Source of the DNA: Candidatus Limnocylindrales bacterium | GTDB lineage: Bacteria > Desulfobacterota > Binatia > UBA1149 > CAITLU01 | Assembly: GCA_035571835.1 (NCBI GenBank) | Contig: DATNBU010000008.1 | Coordinates: 62,001-126,000 of the forward strand | Reading direction: 5' to 3' | DNA: 64,000 bases | Shown here: piece after piece, positions 10,015 through 18,042 of the stretch | How positions within the stretch are numbered: the stretch's first letter is position 1 | Layout of the letters: every line of letters starts with the position of its first letter | The notes under the pieces: model-generated | Seen by the model: the letters and a program-made list of their open reading frames with translations, nothing else | Told to the model about the DNA's origin: nothing | The model's database searches: none | Made by a program: the position numbers and the translations under genes

Positions 10015-10683
10015 GTGCCAAACAAAAAGCCGAAGCGCGTCCGGCGCACCGCCGAAGAAGCCAAGGTGATGATCCTCGACGCGGCCGAACGCCGGCTGCG
10101 CGAGCTCGGGCCGGCCGGAATCAAGCTGCAGGAGCTGGCGGCCGACGTCGGCGTTTCCCATCCGGCGATCCTGCATCACTTCGGCAGCCGCGACGGCCTC
10201 GTCGAAGCCGTGGTGCGGCGTGCGCTCGATACGCTTCGCGACTCGACGCTCGACCAGGTTCGCCAGCACATGCGTCGCGAAGTGGATATTCCGTCCATTC
10301 TCGACGCCGTCTTCGGGATCCTCGCGGAACGCGGTCACGCCCGCCTGGTCGCCTGGCTGATCCTCGAAGGAAAGAACTCGCGCGACGAGTCGCGCCTGAT
10401 GCGTGCGCTCGCCGAAGCCGCGCACGTGCGCATGATTTCCGGAGGCTGGACCGAGGGACGGCATTTCGAGTTCGAGGACATGCTGTTCACGATCATGCTC
10501 GTCGGCACGGCGGCGCTCGGCTCGGGTGTTGCCGGCGAAGCGATGCGCTTCAGCTGCGGGATCGAAGACGACACCGGCGTCGAGGAGCGTTTCCGCCGCT
10601 GGCTGAGCGCGCTGATCTCGCACTACCTGTCCGGTACGGGAACGTTCGCGCCGCCCGCGGCGAAGGCTGCGGAGCCGAAATAG
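10015..10683 (+). CDS. TetR/AcrR-family transcriptional regulator
   Basis: 222 residues. The N-terminal helix-turn-helix runs from about residue 14 to 60: ILDAAERRLRELGPAGIKL, then ELAADVGVSHPAILHHFGSR. The C-terminal ligand domain is unlike any specific regulator I know. The GTG at 10015 follows the LLM stop directly, with AGGAG inside the preceding gene. It faces the cyclase gene end to end, six bases apart. It is a plausible regulator of the LLM gene and perhaps of the 10.7-16.5 kb cluster, which is inference from position. Confidence 0.9.
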   Translation: MPNKKPKRVRRTAEEAKVMILDAAERRLRELGPAGIKLQELAADVGVSHPAILHHFGSRDGLVEAVVRRALDTLRDSTLDQVRQHMRREVDIPSILDAVFGILAERGHARLVAWLILEGKNSRDESRLMRALAEAAHVRMISGGWTEGRHFEFEDMLFTIMLVGTAALGSGVAGEAMRFSCGIEDDTGVEERFRRWLSALISHYLSGTGTFAPPAAKAAEPK

Positions 10684-10689
10684 ATCGCA

Positions 10690-11619
10690 CTACTTGACGG
10701 CGAGCGGGTTGACCGGCGAGCCGATGCCGCCGGTCACCTTGAGCGGCGGCGCCGTCAGCAGGAACTCCCAGCAGCCGTCGGCCGCGCAGTCTTCGGCGAA
10801 CGCGTCGAGCTGGAACATCTCGCCGAACGGCATGCCCATGTCGCGGATCGCGAGCAGGTGCAGCGGGTAGAGAAGCGACGGGTCTTCGCACGGCATCACT
10901 TCGACGGCCGTTGTATCCGAACAGACCGCTGCGAGGTCGTGCGCGTGAATCCATTCCGCCGCGTCGATGCCGAGGCCCGGGCCCTGCCACAGATACGTCT
11001 CGCGGTCGCCGTCCTTCGTGAACACCGAAAGATGGCCCGTGCGCAGCACGAGGATGTCGCCCGGCAGCAGCTTCGATCCCTGCTTTGCGAGCGCGTCGTC
11101 GAGCTCGGACGGACGAATCGCGCTTCCCGGGGCCAGTCGTTCGACGCCGCGGTGCCGCGCGAGGTCGACGAGCACGCCGCGCGACAGAATCCCGCCTTCG
11201 GCCAGCTTGTCGATGCCGTTCCTGGTCGCGCCCCCGACGCCGAGATGGTCGGAGACCGGATAGCCGTTGTAGAGCTTCCCGTCGTAGTGAACGTGCGCGA
11301 GGCTGTCCCACTGCGTCGAGCACTGCAGCGGAAGCGTCAGCACGTCGTCCGAGTAGCAGAAGCCGCGCGGATCCTCGCCGATCAGCGTGCCGATTGCCGT
11401 CATGTAGTGCTGCGGATTGAAGCGGCCGATCACCGTTCCGCTCTGCGGACCGTCGGCACCGAGCGAAAGGCCAAGACTGAAGATGTCGCCGCGCCGCACG
11501 CACGCCGTCGCGCGCCGCACGACCTCCGGCGTGATCAGGTTGAGCGTCCCGCGCTCATCCTCCGCCCCCCACCGCCCCCAGTTCGAAACCTTCGCCGCGA
11601 TCTCGCGTACCCGCTCCAT
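10690..11619 (-). CDS. Cyclase-family protein (kynurenine-formamidase-like metal hydrolase)
   Basis: 309 residues. The fold pattern is that of the cyclase/KynB family: RGTLNLITPE near the start, CSTQWDSLAHVHYDG in the place of the HxGTHxDxPxH metal site, LPGDILVLRTGH and the late AAEWIHAHDLAAVCSDTTAVE strand. These enzymes open or close rings by hydrolysing amides or lactones at a metal centre. The metal motif here is the divergent Q-W-D-x-x-x-H form of the larger cyclase subfamily. The ATG at 11619 has GAGG upstream; an in-frame TTG at 11640 is a weaker alternative. A REP-like element separates it from the LLM monooxygenase. Confidence 0.85.
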   Translation of the reverse strand: MERVREIAAKVSNWGRWGAEDERGTLNLITPEVVRRATACVRRGDIFSLGLSLGADGPQSGTVIGRFNPQHYMTAIGTLIGEDPRGFCYSDDVLTLPLQCSTQWDSLAHVHYDGKLYNGYPVSDHLGVGGATRNGIDKLAEGGILSRGVLVDLARHRGVERLAPGSAIRPSELDDALAKQGSKLLPGDILVLRTGHLSVFTKDGDRETYLWQGPGLGIDAAEWIHAHDLAAVCSDTTAVEVMPCEDPSLLYPLHLLAIRDMGMPFGEMFQLDAFAEDCAADGCWEFLLTAPPLKVTGGIGSPVNPLAVK

Positions 11620-11639
11620 GCGTTCTGCCTCAGGAAACA

Positions 11640-11713
11640 AAAAGGGGACAGGTACATTTAATTTTCCGCAGAGAAATCAGCCTGCGCAGAAAAAATGTAC
11701 CTGTCCCCATTTA
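11640..11713. repeat. REP-like inverted repeat (GGGGACAGGTACATTT family)
   Basis: Perfect 16-bp arms GGGGACAGGTACATTT (11644-11659) and AAATGTACCTGTCCCC (11693-11708) enclose a 33-bp loop. The element lies between the luciferase-like gene and the cyclase gene, both on the minus strand. The sequence differs from the REP family at 9051 and 44888. It could act as a transcript-stabilising or attenuating hairpin between the two genes. Confidence 0.85.
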
Positions 11714-11716
11714 AAA

Positions 11717-12955
11717 TCAGTAGTGAAATTCGGGGAGGACTTTTGTGACGAACAGCTCGAGCTGGTCGGCCTGCACCTGCCACGGCACCGTGCCCTGGTA
11801 GAAGAAGTTCCACGAGATCCATTCGAGATCGCCGTCGCCGTGGCACTTGACGAGCGCAGCCAGCTGCCGCTTTACGTCGTCGATCGTGCCGCACAGCTGG
11901 TAGCCCTTGTCGATCATCCGCTGCGTCGCCACATGCTCGTCCTTGAACTTGAGCGGGCGCATCGAAGTATCGTCCTCCGGGGAACGGAACACCTCACCGA
12001 AACCGAACAGGTTGAAGTAGTGGTGGTACTCGTAACCGGTCGTCTTCGCGGCCAGCTCGAACGCTTCCTCGCGCGTCTTGCCGATCGTGATCGCCCGCAC
12101 CGCGCCGAGACGCTGGCCGAGCTTCAGCTTGTGGCCGCCCTTTGCGGCTTCGTTCTGATAAAGATTGGCCCACTTCAGGAAGCCTTCCGGCGACGATTCG
12201 AACACCCACGGCATGATCCCGCGATGCGCGCAGTCGATCAGCGACTTTTCCGACAGCGTGAACGGCGCCCAGATCGGCGGATGCGGCTGCTGGTACGGCC
12301 TCGGCACGACGCCGATTTTGCGAATGACTCCGGCGTCGTCGATCTCGCCGCGAGCGCCGTAGTTTCGCGTCCACTCCGGCGCCGCCCAGCCGTCGATGCC
12401 TTCGTACGGGAACGGCACCTTGTAGTGATGGCCGTTGTACGAGAAGCAGTCTTCGGTCCATGCCTTTTGTACGATCTCGAGCTTCTCGTCGTAGATGTCG
12501 CGGTTGGCCGAATCGCCCTTGTCGCCCTGGCCGGTCGCCGATTCGGCGCCCTGGCCGAGCACCTTCATCCATTTCTTCTGGTAGCCGCGCGCGAACGCGA
12601 CGGCGACGCGGCCTTTGGTGAGCTGGTCGAGAATCGCGATGTCTTCGGCGACGCGAATCGGGTCGGCGGTCGGAAGCACGATCGACATCGGCGCGAACGT
12701 GATGCGCTTGGTGCGCGCCGCAAAGTCCGCATAGAGCAGCACCGGGTTGACCGAGACCTCGCCGCCTTCGGTATGAAAGTGGTGCTCGGTCGTCGAGAAC
12801 GCATCGACGCCGAGCTCATCGGCGAGAATGACGAGCTGCCTCAGCTCGTCGAGCATCATCTGGTAGCGCTCGGTGCTGCGACCGATCGGACGAAGCTGCG
12901 CCCGTTCTTCGTTCGTGGAGGGGATGGTGGGCATCGCGAAGAGGTCGAGCTTCAA
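11717..12955 (-). CDS. Luciferase-like flavin-dependent monooxygenase (LLM class)
   Basis: 412 residues, longer than the F420 branch. It carries the luciferase signature DAFSTTEHHFHTEG and ARTKRITFAPMSIVLPTADP, then AILDQLTKGRVAVAFARGY. This points to a bacterial-luciferase/FMN-type monooxygenase. The start is TTG at 12955: AAAGGAGA lies six bases upstream and the protein aligns from MKLDLFAMP. The KstR-like site at 13050-13063 is about 95 bases upstream. Likely role: oxygenation of a hydrophobic substrate in the catabolic cluster; the substrate is not visible. Confidence 0.9.
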   Translation of the reverse strand: MKLDLFAMPTIPSTNEERAQLRPIGRSTERYQMMLDELRQLVILADELGVDAFSTTEHHFHTEGGEVSVNPVLLYADFAARTKRITFAPMSIVLPTADPIRVAEDIAILDQLTKGRVAVAFARGYQKKWMKVLGQGAESATGQGDKGDSANRDIYDEKLEIVQKAWTEDCFSYNGHHYKVPFPYEGIDGWAAPEWTRNYGARGEIDDAGVIRKIGVVPRPYQQPHPPIWAPFTLSEKSLIDCAHRGIMPWVFESSPEGFLKWANLYQNEAAKGGHKLKLGQRLGAVRAITIGKTREEAFELAAKTTGYEYHHYFNLFGFGEVFRSPEDDTSMRPLKFKDEHVATQRMIDKGYQLCGTIDDVKRQLAALVKCHGDGDLEWISWNFFYQGTVPWQVQADQLELFVTKVLPEFHY

Positions 12956-13049
12956 GTTGGTCTCCTTTCTGCGGGCGGCGCGGCCAGGCCAGTGGCTGCG
13001 GGCCGCTCCGGCGCAAATCCGGCGCCGGCAAGCGACTTTCGTAGCGGAC

Positions 13050-13063
13050 TGAAACGTGTTCTA
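13050..13063. promoter_or_regulatory. Candidate TetR/KstR-type operator TGAAACGTGTTCTA
   Basis: Full match to TnnAACnnGTTnnA, the consensus published for the actinobacterial steroid regulator KstR. It lies 95-108 bases before the TTG start of the luciferase-like gene and after the stop of the glyoxalase-like gene. Similar sites occur at 16625 and 43939. The binding protein is not identified. Confidence 0.55.
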
Positions 13064-13110
13064 CAAGCCCGCCGCGGGCAATTCCAGCGGCGCCGGCATC
13101 GGCGCGGGGA

Positions 13111-13590
13111 TCAGGCGCCGGAGTACGGCTTGCCGAACGGCGCGTACGGGTCGCCCGGAATCTCCACGAGCTCGATCATCGTTCCGTCGGGATCGGTCAG
13201 GAAGACCAGCCGCGAGTTGTATTCGGGATAATCGGTGCGCGTATCGTCGAGCACGGTGACGCGGGCTTCGCGCATCTTCGCGAGGGTCGCATCGAGGTTG
13301 TCCACGCGCAGCATGATCGCGGCCATGCCGGGAACGTTCAACGCCCTGGGCCGCCACGCGCCCTCGCGTTTCGGCGAGCGGAACTCGAACAGCGCCAGGC
13401 GCACGCCGTCACGCTCGAGGAACACCGTGGTCTGGTCGACGCCCGAAAGGCCGAGCAGGCGGTCGGCATCCGCTCCGCGAACCTCGACTTCGGTGAGCGC
13501 GCGAAAGCCGAGAAGGTCACGGTAGAACGGAACGGATTTCGCAAGACTCGACACGCAGATGCCGAGGTGGCCGAAGCGGATGACGGACAT
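13111..13590 (-). CDS. VOC-family (glyoxalase/bleomycin-resistance fold) protein
   Basis: 159 residues with the two beta-alpha-beta-beta-beta halves of the VOC fold: FGHLGICVSSLAKSVPFYRDLLGF at the N-terminus and RLVFLTDPDGTMIELVE at the C-terminus, which ends in the metal-ligand Glu. The first-half His is in FGHLG. Candidate roles are lyase, isomerase or dioxygenase chemistry on a cluster intermediate. At this length it is not a two-module extradiol dioxygenase. The ATG at 13590 follows AAGGG; its start is 10 bases from the stop of the alpha/beta hydrolase gene, so they are one transcript. Confidence 0.88.
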   Translation of the reverse strand: MSVIRFGHLGICVSSLAKSVPFYRDLLGFRALTEVEVRGADADRLLGLSGVDQTTVFLERDGVRLALFEFRSPKREGAWRPRALNVPGMAAIMLRVDNLDATLAKMREARVTVLDDTRTDYPEYNSRLVFLTDPDGTMIELVEIPGDPYAPFGKPYSGA

Positions 13591-13600
13591 CGCCGGCCCT

Positions 13601-14872
13601 TTACGCCGCCGCGAAGCGTTCGCGCAGCCACGACGTGACGATCTTCATCGCGCCGTCACGCCCCGGAGCGTTCGGATTGCACTTCGGCGGAAGGCCGAGG
13701 TGATCGCCGTCGACGTAGTGAATCTGCTTGTCGGAGGCTCCCGACGCCTGATGGATCGCCTCGAGGTCCGGGATCCAGACGACGTTGTCGCCGGTATAGC
13801 TGATGACCAGCGTCGGCTGCCGGATCTTCGGGATGCATTCGAGCGTGGAGGCGCGCGAGCTCAGCCCAGACCACGTCGAAAGCCACGCGCGCGGCGTATG
13901 CAGCTTTCCGAACCCGGCCTCGATCGAATTGAAGATGTCGGGCCGCGGAGAAAAGAACGATCCGTAATCGCGTTTCGACGGATAGATCGAAAGGTCGCAG
14001 TACGCCGGGTTGGCCTCGGTGCGATGGATCTCCATGTAGCGGCCGAGAAACGCCCGCCGCCAGACGAACTGCTTCTGCTTGAACGTCAGGTCTTCGAACG
14101 CCTCGTCCGCCATCTCCCGCTGGTGATGGCGCTGCACGACGATGCAGTTCCTGGCGATGGCATCGAGCCGGGCGACCCGTCCGCGCTGCGCCGCGCGATA
14201 CATCTGCAGGAACTCGGCGCTGTAGCTGCTCGATGCAGGAGGCTCGGCAAAGCCGTTCTCCGGATTGAACATGTCGAGCGACGGATCGATCGACAGCGCG
14301 TCGTCTTCGCGCACGACCGACGGATCGATGCAGCCGAGCATCAGCACGCCCTGGCCGAGATGCGTCGCGAGCTGAACGATCCCGTCCGCCTCCGGCATCT
14401 CGAATGCGTTGAGGTCGTACGGATCGCCGGCCGCGGTGGTCGTCAGTCGCCCCGGCGGCTTCGTCGTGGCCTGCGACTGGTAGAACGTGTAGAGCGCGCC
14501 GCCTCCGCTGTTGCCGAGCAGCACGACGTTCTCGAAGCGCTTCCTCAGCTCCTTCATCGACGCGGCCACGTCGACGATCAGCATTTCGTGGATGAGGCCG
14601 ACGTCGTTGTTGAGCCAGCGCCCGGCCTGGCCGAACGCCGCGTAACCGGCCTCGAGCAGTGCCGGAATCGCGTAGTGGCGGCTCATGTCGCCGCGCGGAT
14701 GCATCATGCAGACGACAGTGCGCTCGCCGCCGCGCGTGTAGAGCACGCCGTGTGACTCGCCGCGGTCTTCGGCGACGAGCGGCATGTTCTCGGTGCGGAC
14801 TCCGGCCGGAAGCGTATCGAACGACCACAGGCTGGGGCCGAGCTGCGGATAGCGAAGAAGCTGGATTGCCAT
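13601..14872 (-). CDS. Alpha/beta-hydrolase-fold protein of the catabolic cluster
   Basis: 423 residues. The nucleophile elbow is GNSGG (LLGNSGGGALYTFY), the acid is probably the Asp of YTGDNVVW and the His that of YVDGDHLG near the C-terminus, so the triad is intact. A long insertion with FKQKQFVWRRAFLGRYMEIHR forms a cap. It could hydrolyse a ring-cleavage product, thioester or ester. It begins 14 bases after the stop of the dioxygenase-like gene and ends 10 bases before the VOC gene, in one operon. No close named relative was recognised. Confidence 0.85.
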   Translation of the reverse strand: MAIQLLRYPQLGPSLWSFDTLPAGVRTENMPLVAEDRGESHGVLYTRGGERTVVCMMHPRGDMSRHYAIPALLEAGYAAFGQAGRWLNNDVGLIHEMLIVDVAASMKELRKRFENVVLLGNSGGGALYTFYQSQATTKPPGRLTTTAAGDPYDLNAFEMPEADGIVQLATHLGQGVLMLGCIDPSVVREDDALSIDPSLDMFNPENGFAEPPASSSYSAEFLQMYRAAQRGRVARLDAIARNCIVVQRHHQREMADEAFEDLTFKQKQFVWRRAFLGRYMEIHRTEANPAYCDLSIYPSKRDYGSFFSPRPDIFNSIEAGFGKLHTPRAWLSTWSGLSSRASTLECIPKIRQPTLVISYTGDNVVWIPDLEAIHQASGASDKQIHYVDGDHLGLPPKCNPNAPGRDGAMKIVTSWLRERFAAA

Positions 14873-14883
14873 CGGTTATCCGC

Positions 14884-15007
14884 CCATCAGGCCGGGCTAT
14901 TGTCCGGCCGGTCCGGCATCAGGCCGGACTCGTCCGGCCGGTCCGGCATCAGGCCGGACTCGTCCGGCCGGTTCGGCATCAGGCCGGACTCGTCCGGCCG
15001 GTTCGGA
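14884..15007. repeat. 30-bp tandem repeat inside the 3' end of the dioxygenase-like gene
   Basis: Three nearly identical 30-bp units (14911-14940, 14941-14970, 14971-15000) plus a degenerate fourth at 14884-14910. Because 30 is a multiple of three, the array is read in frame as a ten-residue repeat, DESGLMPDRP. The stop codon lies in the degenerate unit, where a small length change moves the frame. Confidence 0.92.
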
Positions 15008-16125
15008 TTGATCAGCTGAACCGCGCTGCGCGCCGTGGCGCGGGCCTCGGCAGTGATGGTGAGGGGACGAAGCGCGTCGATGTTGACCGCCTCGAGGTCG
15101 TAATACGAGATCGCGTCCCAGTGCTGCTCGGCCATCGCGCGCGCATCCTCGCCGGGACCGTGGACTGCGCCGCGGGGATGCACCATGAACGTCGCCTTGT
15201 GCATCGGCGCGCCCATCATCGTGCCTCCGTGCAGGAACCCGATCTCGTCGTAGTCCATGTTGCGGTGGTAGTACGGGAGCCGCGCAGTGCCGCGCTCCAT
15301 CTCGGCCGGCCGCGGCACGAAGTTGCAGATGATCCAGCCCGGACCCTGGAACAGCGCGAACGCCGTCGGCGGGACGTGGTTGCGGTCGCTGACGACAGCC
15401 CGGAAGTCGAGATTGTGGAAACGGAACGGAAACAGGTCGCCTTTCCAGCCGACCACGTCGAGCGGATGCGTCGCATAGAAAAACGACGTGAACGATCCGG
15501 CGCGCTTGACGCGCACCTCGTACTCCGGGCGTCCGTCGTTCTCGTATGCCGCGGGCTCCGGAATCATCAGAAGGGTAGGGTCGTACGGGTTGTGCCGACC
15601 GAGCAGCGTGTGCTCGGCGAGCGAGATCTCGCCGGTGCTCTCGATGTGCAGGAAGTAGTTGTCGCGGGTCGACGGAACCACGCGGAACGTGACGCCTTTC
15701 GGCAGCACCACGTAGTCGCCGGCCTTGAAGTCGAGCGGGCCGAACTCGGTCTCGATGACGCCGGCGCCGCGATGCGTGAACCAGATCTCGTCGGCGTCGG
15801 CGTTGCGGTACCAGTACGGCATCGGCTCGCTGCGCCGGCTGACCGAGATGACGAGATCGTCGTTGTAGAAGCAGCGGGTCGGAAGCCCGCGCACGTTCGT
15901 CTCGTCCGACGCACCGATCTGCTGGCCGTCGAGATCGAGCGGCGCGAAGTCGCCTTCGACGCGCAGCCATCCGGTCGGCTCGTTGCGACGGTACATCTCG
16001 GCAACGCGTCCCTGGAAGCCGCCGCGGCCGATCTCTTCTTCCTTGAGCCCGCCCGGGACGCTGACATGCGCCTGCCGGGAAACCTGGCCTTTGCTCAGAT
16101 GGAACCAGGAGTTCATCGACTTCAT
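14887..16125 (-). CDS. Homogentisate 1,2-dioxygenase-family protein with repetitive tail
   Basis: 412 residues. The cupin-type dioxygenase pattern includes MPYWYRNADADEIWFTHRG early and PYYHRNMDYDEIGFLHGG late. The His and Glu of the latter and the His of AVHGPG correspond to the Fe(II) ligands of homogentisate dioxygenase. Family members cleave hydroquinone-type aromatic rings. The true substrate may be another hydroquinone, because no fumarylacetoacetase gene is present. The last roughly 43 residues are a DESGLMPDRP repeat coded by a minisatellite and absent from the normal fold. The ATG at 16125 overlaps the stop of the SnoaL-like gene by four bases, so translation is coupled. Confidence 0.85.
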   Translation of the reverse strand: MKSMNSWFHLSKGQVSRQAHVSVPGGLKEEEIGRGGFQGRVAEMYRRNEPTGWLRVEGDFAPLDLDGQQIGASDETNVRGLPTRCFYNDDLVISVSRRSEPMPYWYRNADADEIWFTHRGAGVIETEFGPLDFKAGDYVVLPKGVTFRVVPSTRDNYFLHIESTGEISLAEHTLLGRHNPYDPTLLMIPEPAAYENDGRPEYEVRVKRAGSFTSFFYATHPLDVVGWKGDLFPFRFHNLDFRAVVSDRNHVPPTAFALFQGPGWIICNFVPRPAEMERGTARLPYYHRNMDYDEIGFLHGGTMMGAPMHKATFMVHPRGAVHGPGEDARAMAEQHWDAISYYDLEAVNIDALRPLTITAEARATARSAVQLINPNRPDESGLMPNRPDESGLMPDRPDESGLMPDRPDNSPA

Positions 16126-16526
16126 GCGAACAGGGTCCTCTGGGCGTAAAGCGTGTCCACGTATTCCTTGACGCCGGCGATCTTGCCGCCGGCGATCTCG
16201 AACAGGAAATGGTAGTAGTTCGAGTACTCGGCGCCTTTGGCGGTAGTCGCGGTGATGTGGATCTCTGCGGCAACCTTGCTGTCGTCGGCAACCATGCCGA
16301 GGATCTCGATCTTCATCGGCTCGGGCGCGTACAGCGAGACGCCCTTGGCGAACATGCCGAGCACCGCTTCCTTGCCCCGGTACGTGCCGGCCATCGGCGA
16401 CGACGGCGGAACCCACCACACCACGTCGTCGGCAAACGCGGCCACGACCTTGTCGGACGCGCCGCTCCGTACGGCATCGAAGTAGTCGCGAATGAGTTTC
16501 TTGTTGGCTTCGGGCGAGGCTCCCAT
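16122..16526 (-). CDS. SnoaL-like / NTF2-fold protein
   Basis: 134 residues, typical of the ketosteroid-isomerase-related NTF2 fold: LIRDYFDAVRSGASDKVVAAFADDVVWWVPP, then YRGKEAVLGMF and a final YVDTLYAQR. Family members are isomerases, cyclases, hydrolases or binding proteins; the active residues are not conserved enough to choose. The ATG at 16526 has AAGGAGA about 12 bases upstream, slightly long. It is the first gene of the minus-strand operon and overlaps the dioxygenase-like gene by ATGA. The KstR-like site at 16625-16638 is in its promoter region. Confidence 0.87.
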   Translation of the reverse strand: MGASPEANKKLIRDYFDAVRSGASDKVVAAFADDVVWWVPPSSPMAGTYRGKEAVLGMFAKGVSLYAPEPMKIEILGMVADDSKVAAEIHITATTAKGAEYSNYYHFLFEIAGGKIAGVKEYVDTLYAQRTLFA

Positions 16527-16624
16527 CGTCTGCGGATTCTCCTTGAAGTGCTGCGCGTGGTGAGGACCGGGGACCGGCTGGTTTGGACGAACGCCGATGC
16601 TACCCTCGACACGCAACTTTAAGC

Positions 16625-16638
16625 AAGAACACGTTCTA
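16625..16638. promoter_or_regulatory. Candidate TetR/KstR-type operator AAGAACACGTTCTA
   Basis: The perfect inverted core AGAAC-AC-GTTCT matches TnnAACnnGTTnnA at all but the first position. It lies in the divergent promoter between the SnoaL-like gene (ATG at 16526) and the O-methyltransferase gene (ATG at 16693), so it could control both directions. Confidence 0.55.
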
Positions 16639-16692
16639 GGCCTCGCCGGGGCCGCAAAAACCCCTCGAACCGGCGATCGGGAGCAGCACACC

Positions 16693-17358
16693 ATGTCGGA
16701 CATGCCGAAGGCCTTTCACCTGACGCCCGAAATCCAGCGTTACGTGGTCGAGCACAGCGCCCCGATCGACGCCGTGCAGCAGGCCCTCATCGCCGAGACG
16801 GAGCAGCTCGGCTTCATCTCCATCATGCAGATCTCGCCCGAGCAGGGAGCGTTCATGGAGCAGCTGGCGCGCCTGCTTGGCGCGAAGCGCATCATCGAGG
16901 TCGGCACGTTCACCGGTTATTCGGCGCTGTGCTTTGCGCGCGCGCTGCCGAAGGACGGCAAGCTGCTGTGCTGCGACATCAGCGAGGAATGGACGTCGAT
17001 CGGACGGCGCCACTGGGAGAAGGCGGGAGTCGCCGACCGCATCGACCTGCGCATTGCACCGGCGGTCGAGACGCTCTCGGCCCTGCCCGCCGATCCGGTC
17101 TGGGACATGGCATTCATCGACGCCGACAAGGGCGGGTACCTTGCGTACTACGAGGAGATCCTCAAGAGGCTTCGTCCGAACGGCGTGATCCTCGTCGACA
17201 ACGTGCTGTGGATGGGGACCGTGGCCGATCCGGCGGCAACGGGCGAGGACGTGGTGTCGATCCGCAAGTTCAACGATTTCGTCGCGAACGACCCGCGCGT
17301 CGAAGCCGTCATGCTGACGATCGGCGACGGGCTCTCCCTGCTGCGCAAGAAGGGCTGA
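16693..17358 (+). CDS. Class I SAM-dependent O-methyltransferase (caffeoyl-CoA OMT-like)
   Basis: 221 residues. The SAM motif I is IIEVGTFTGYSALCFA, preceded by the ISPEQGAFMEQLARL helix. WDMAFIDADKGGYLAYYE contains the metal/substrate-binding Asp residues and VILVDNVLWMGTV completes the cation-dependent OMT pattern. Expected reaction: methyl transfer to a catechol-type hydroxyl. It starts at ATG 16693, in divergent orientation to the catabolic operon, and is followed by DUF899 and GNAT genes on the same strand. Methylation of catechol or hydroquinone intermediates is a reasonable but untested link. Confidence 0.92.
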   Translation: MSDMPKAFHLTPEIQRYVVEHSAPIDAVQQALIAETEQLGFISIMQISPEQGAFMEQLARLLGAKRIIEVGTFTGYSALCFARALPKDGKLLCCDISEEWTSIGRRHWEKAGVADRIDLRIAPAVETLSALPADPVWDMAFIDADKGGYLAYYEEILKRLRPNGVILVDNVLWMGTVADPAATGEDVVSIRKFNDFVANDPRVEAVMLTIGDGLSLLRKKG

Positions 17359-17379
17359 ACGCACGGAGGTTTCCCTGCG

Positions 17380-18042
17380 ATGTCGACCGCAAGCCGTCTC
17401 CCGAATGAAACCAGCGAGTACCGCGCGGCGCGCGAGCGTCTGCTCGAGGCCGAGGTCGCGCTGCGCCGCCAGATGGAAAGCGTCGCCGAGCTTCGCCGCA
17501 AGCTTCCGCTCGGTGGCAAGGTGCCGGAAGATTATGTCTTCGAGGGAGCCGGCGGCCCGGTTCGCCTTTCGGAGCTTTTCACGCGCGGCGACACGCTCGT
17601 TGCCTACAGCTTCATGTACGGCCCGAACATGGAGCACGCGTGCCCGCTGTGCACGTCGATGCTCGACGGCCTCGACGGGGAAGCGCCGCACATTCGCGAG
17701 CACGTAAGCCTCGTGGTCATCGCGAAGTCGCCGATCGCACGCATCATGGAGCACGCCGGCCGGCGCGGATGGTCGGACCTGACGCTGCTCTCGTCGCACG
17801 ACAACGACTACAACCGCGATTACCTCGGCGAGGCGCCCGACGGCTCGCAGCTTCCGATGCTCAACGTGTTCGTCAAAGACGACGGAGCGATCCGGCATTT
17901 CTACGCAACCGAGCTGCTGTTCGCGAAGAACGATGCCGGCAAGGATGCGCGCCACATCGACCTGCTGTGGCCGCTGTGGCAGGTGCTCGATCTTACGCCG
18001 GGCGGTCGCGGCACCGGCTGGTATCCGAAGCTCCAGTATTGA
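17380..18042 (+). CDS. DUF899 thioredoxin-like protein
   Basis: 220 residues. DUF899 pattern: an N-terminal RLLEAEVALRRQMESVAELRRKLPLGG helix, DYVFEG, then SFMYGPNMEHACPLCTSMLDGLDG with the C-P-L-C thioredoxin-like motif, and a GWYPKLQY tail. Function is unknown in the family; a redox role is suggested by the CxxC. GGAGG lies at normal spacing from ATG 17380. Its stop overlaps the start of the next gene by one base (TGATG), so these genes are coupled. Confidence 0.9.
   Translation: MSTASRLPNETSEYRAARERLLEAEVALRRQMESVAELRRKLPLGGKVPEDYVFEGAGGPVRLSELFTRGDTLVAYSFMYGPNMEHACPLCTSMLDGLDGEAPHIREHVSLVVIAKSPIARIMEHAGRRGWSDLTLLSSHDNDYNRDYLGEAPDGSQLPMLNVFVKDDGAIRHFYATELLFAKNDAGKDARHIDLLWPLWQVLDLTPGGRGTGWYPKLQY

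Noticed and set aside
14884-15007. CRISPR or independent non-coding repeat
   Set aside because: It is an in-frame coding minisatellite with no spacers.
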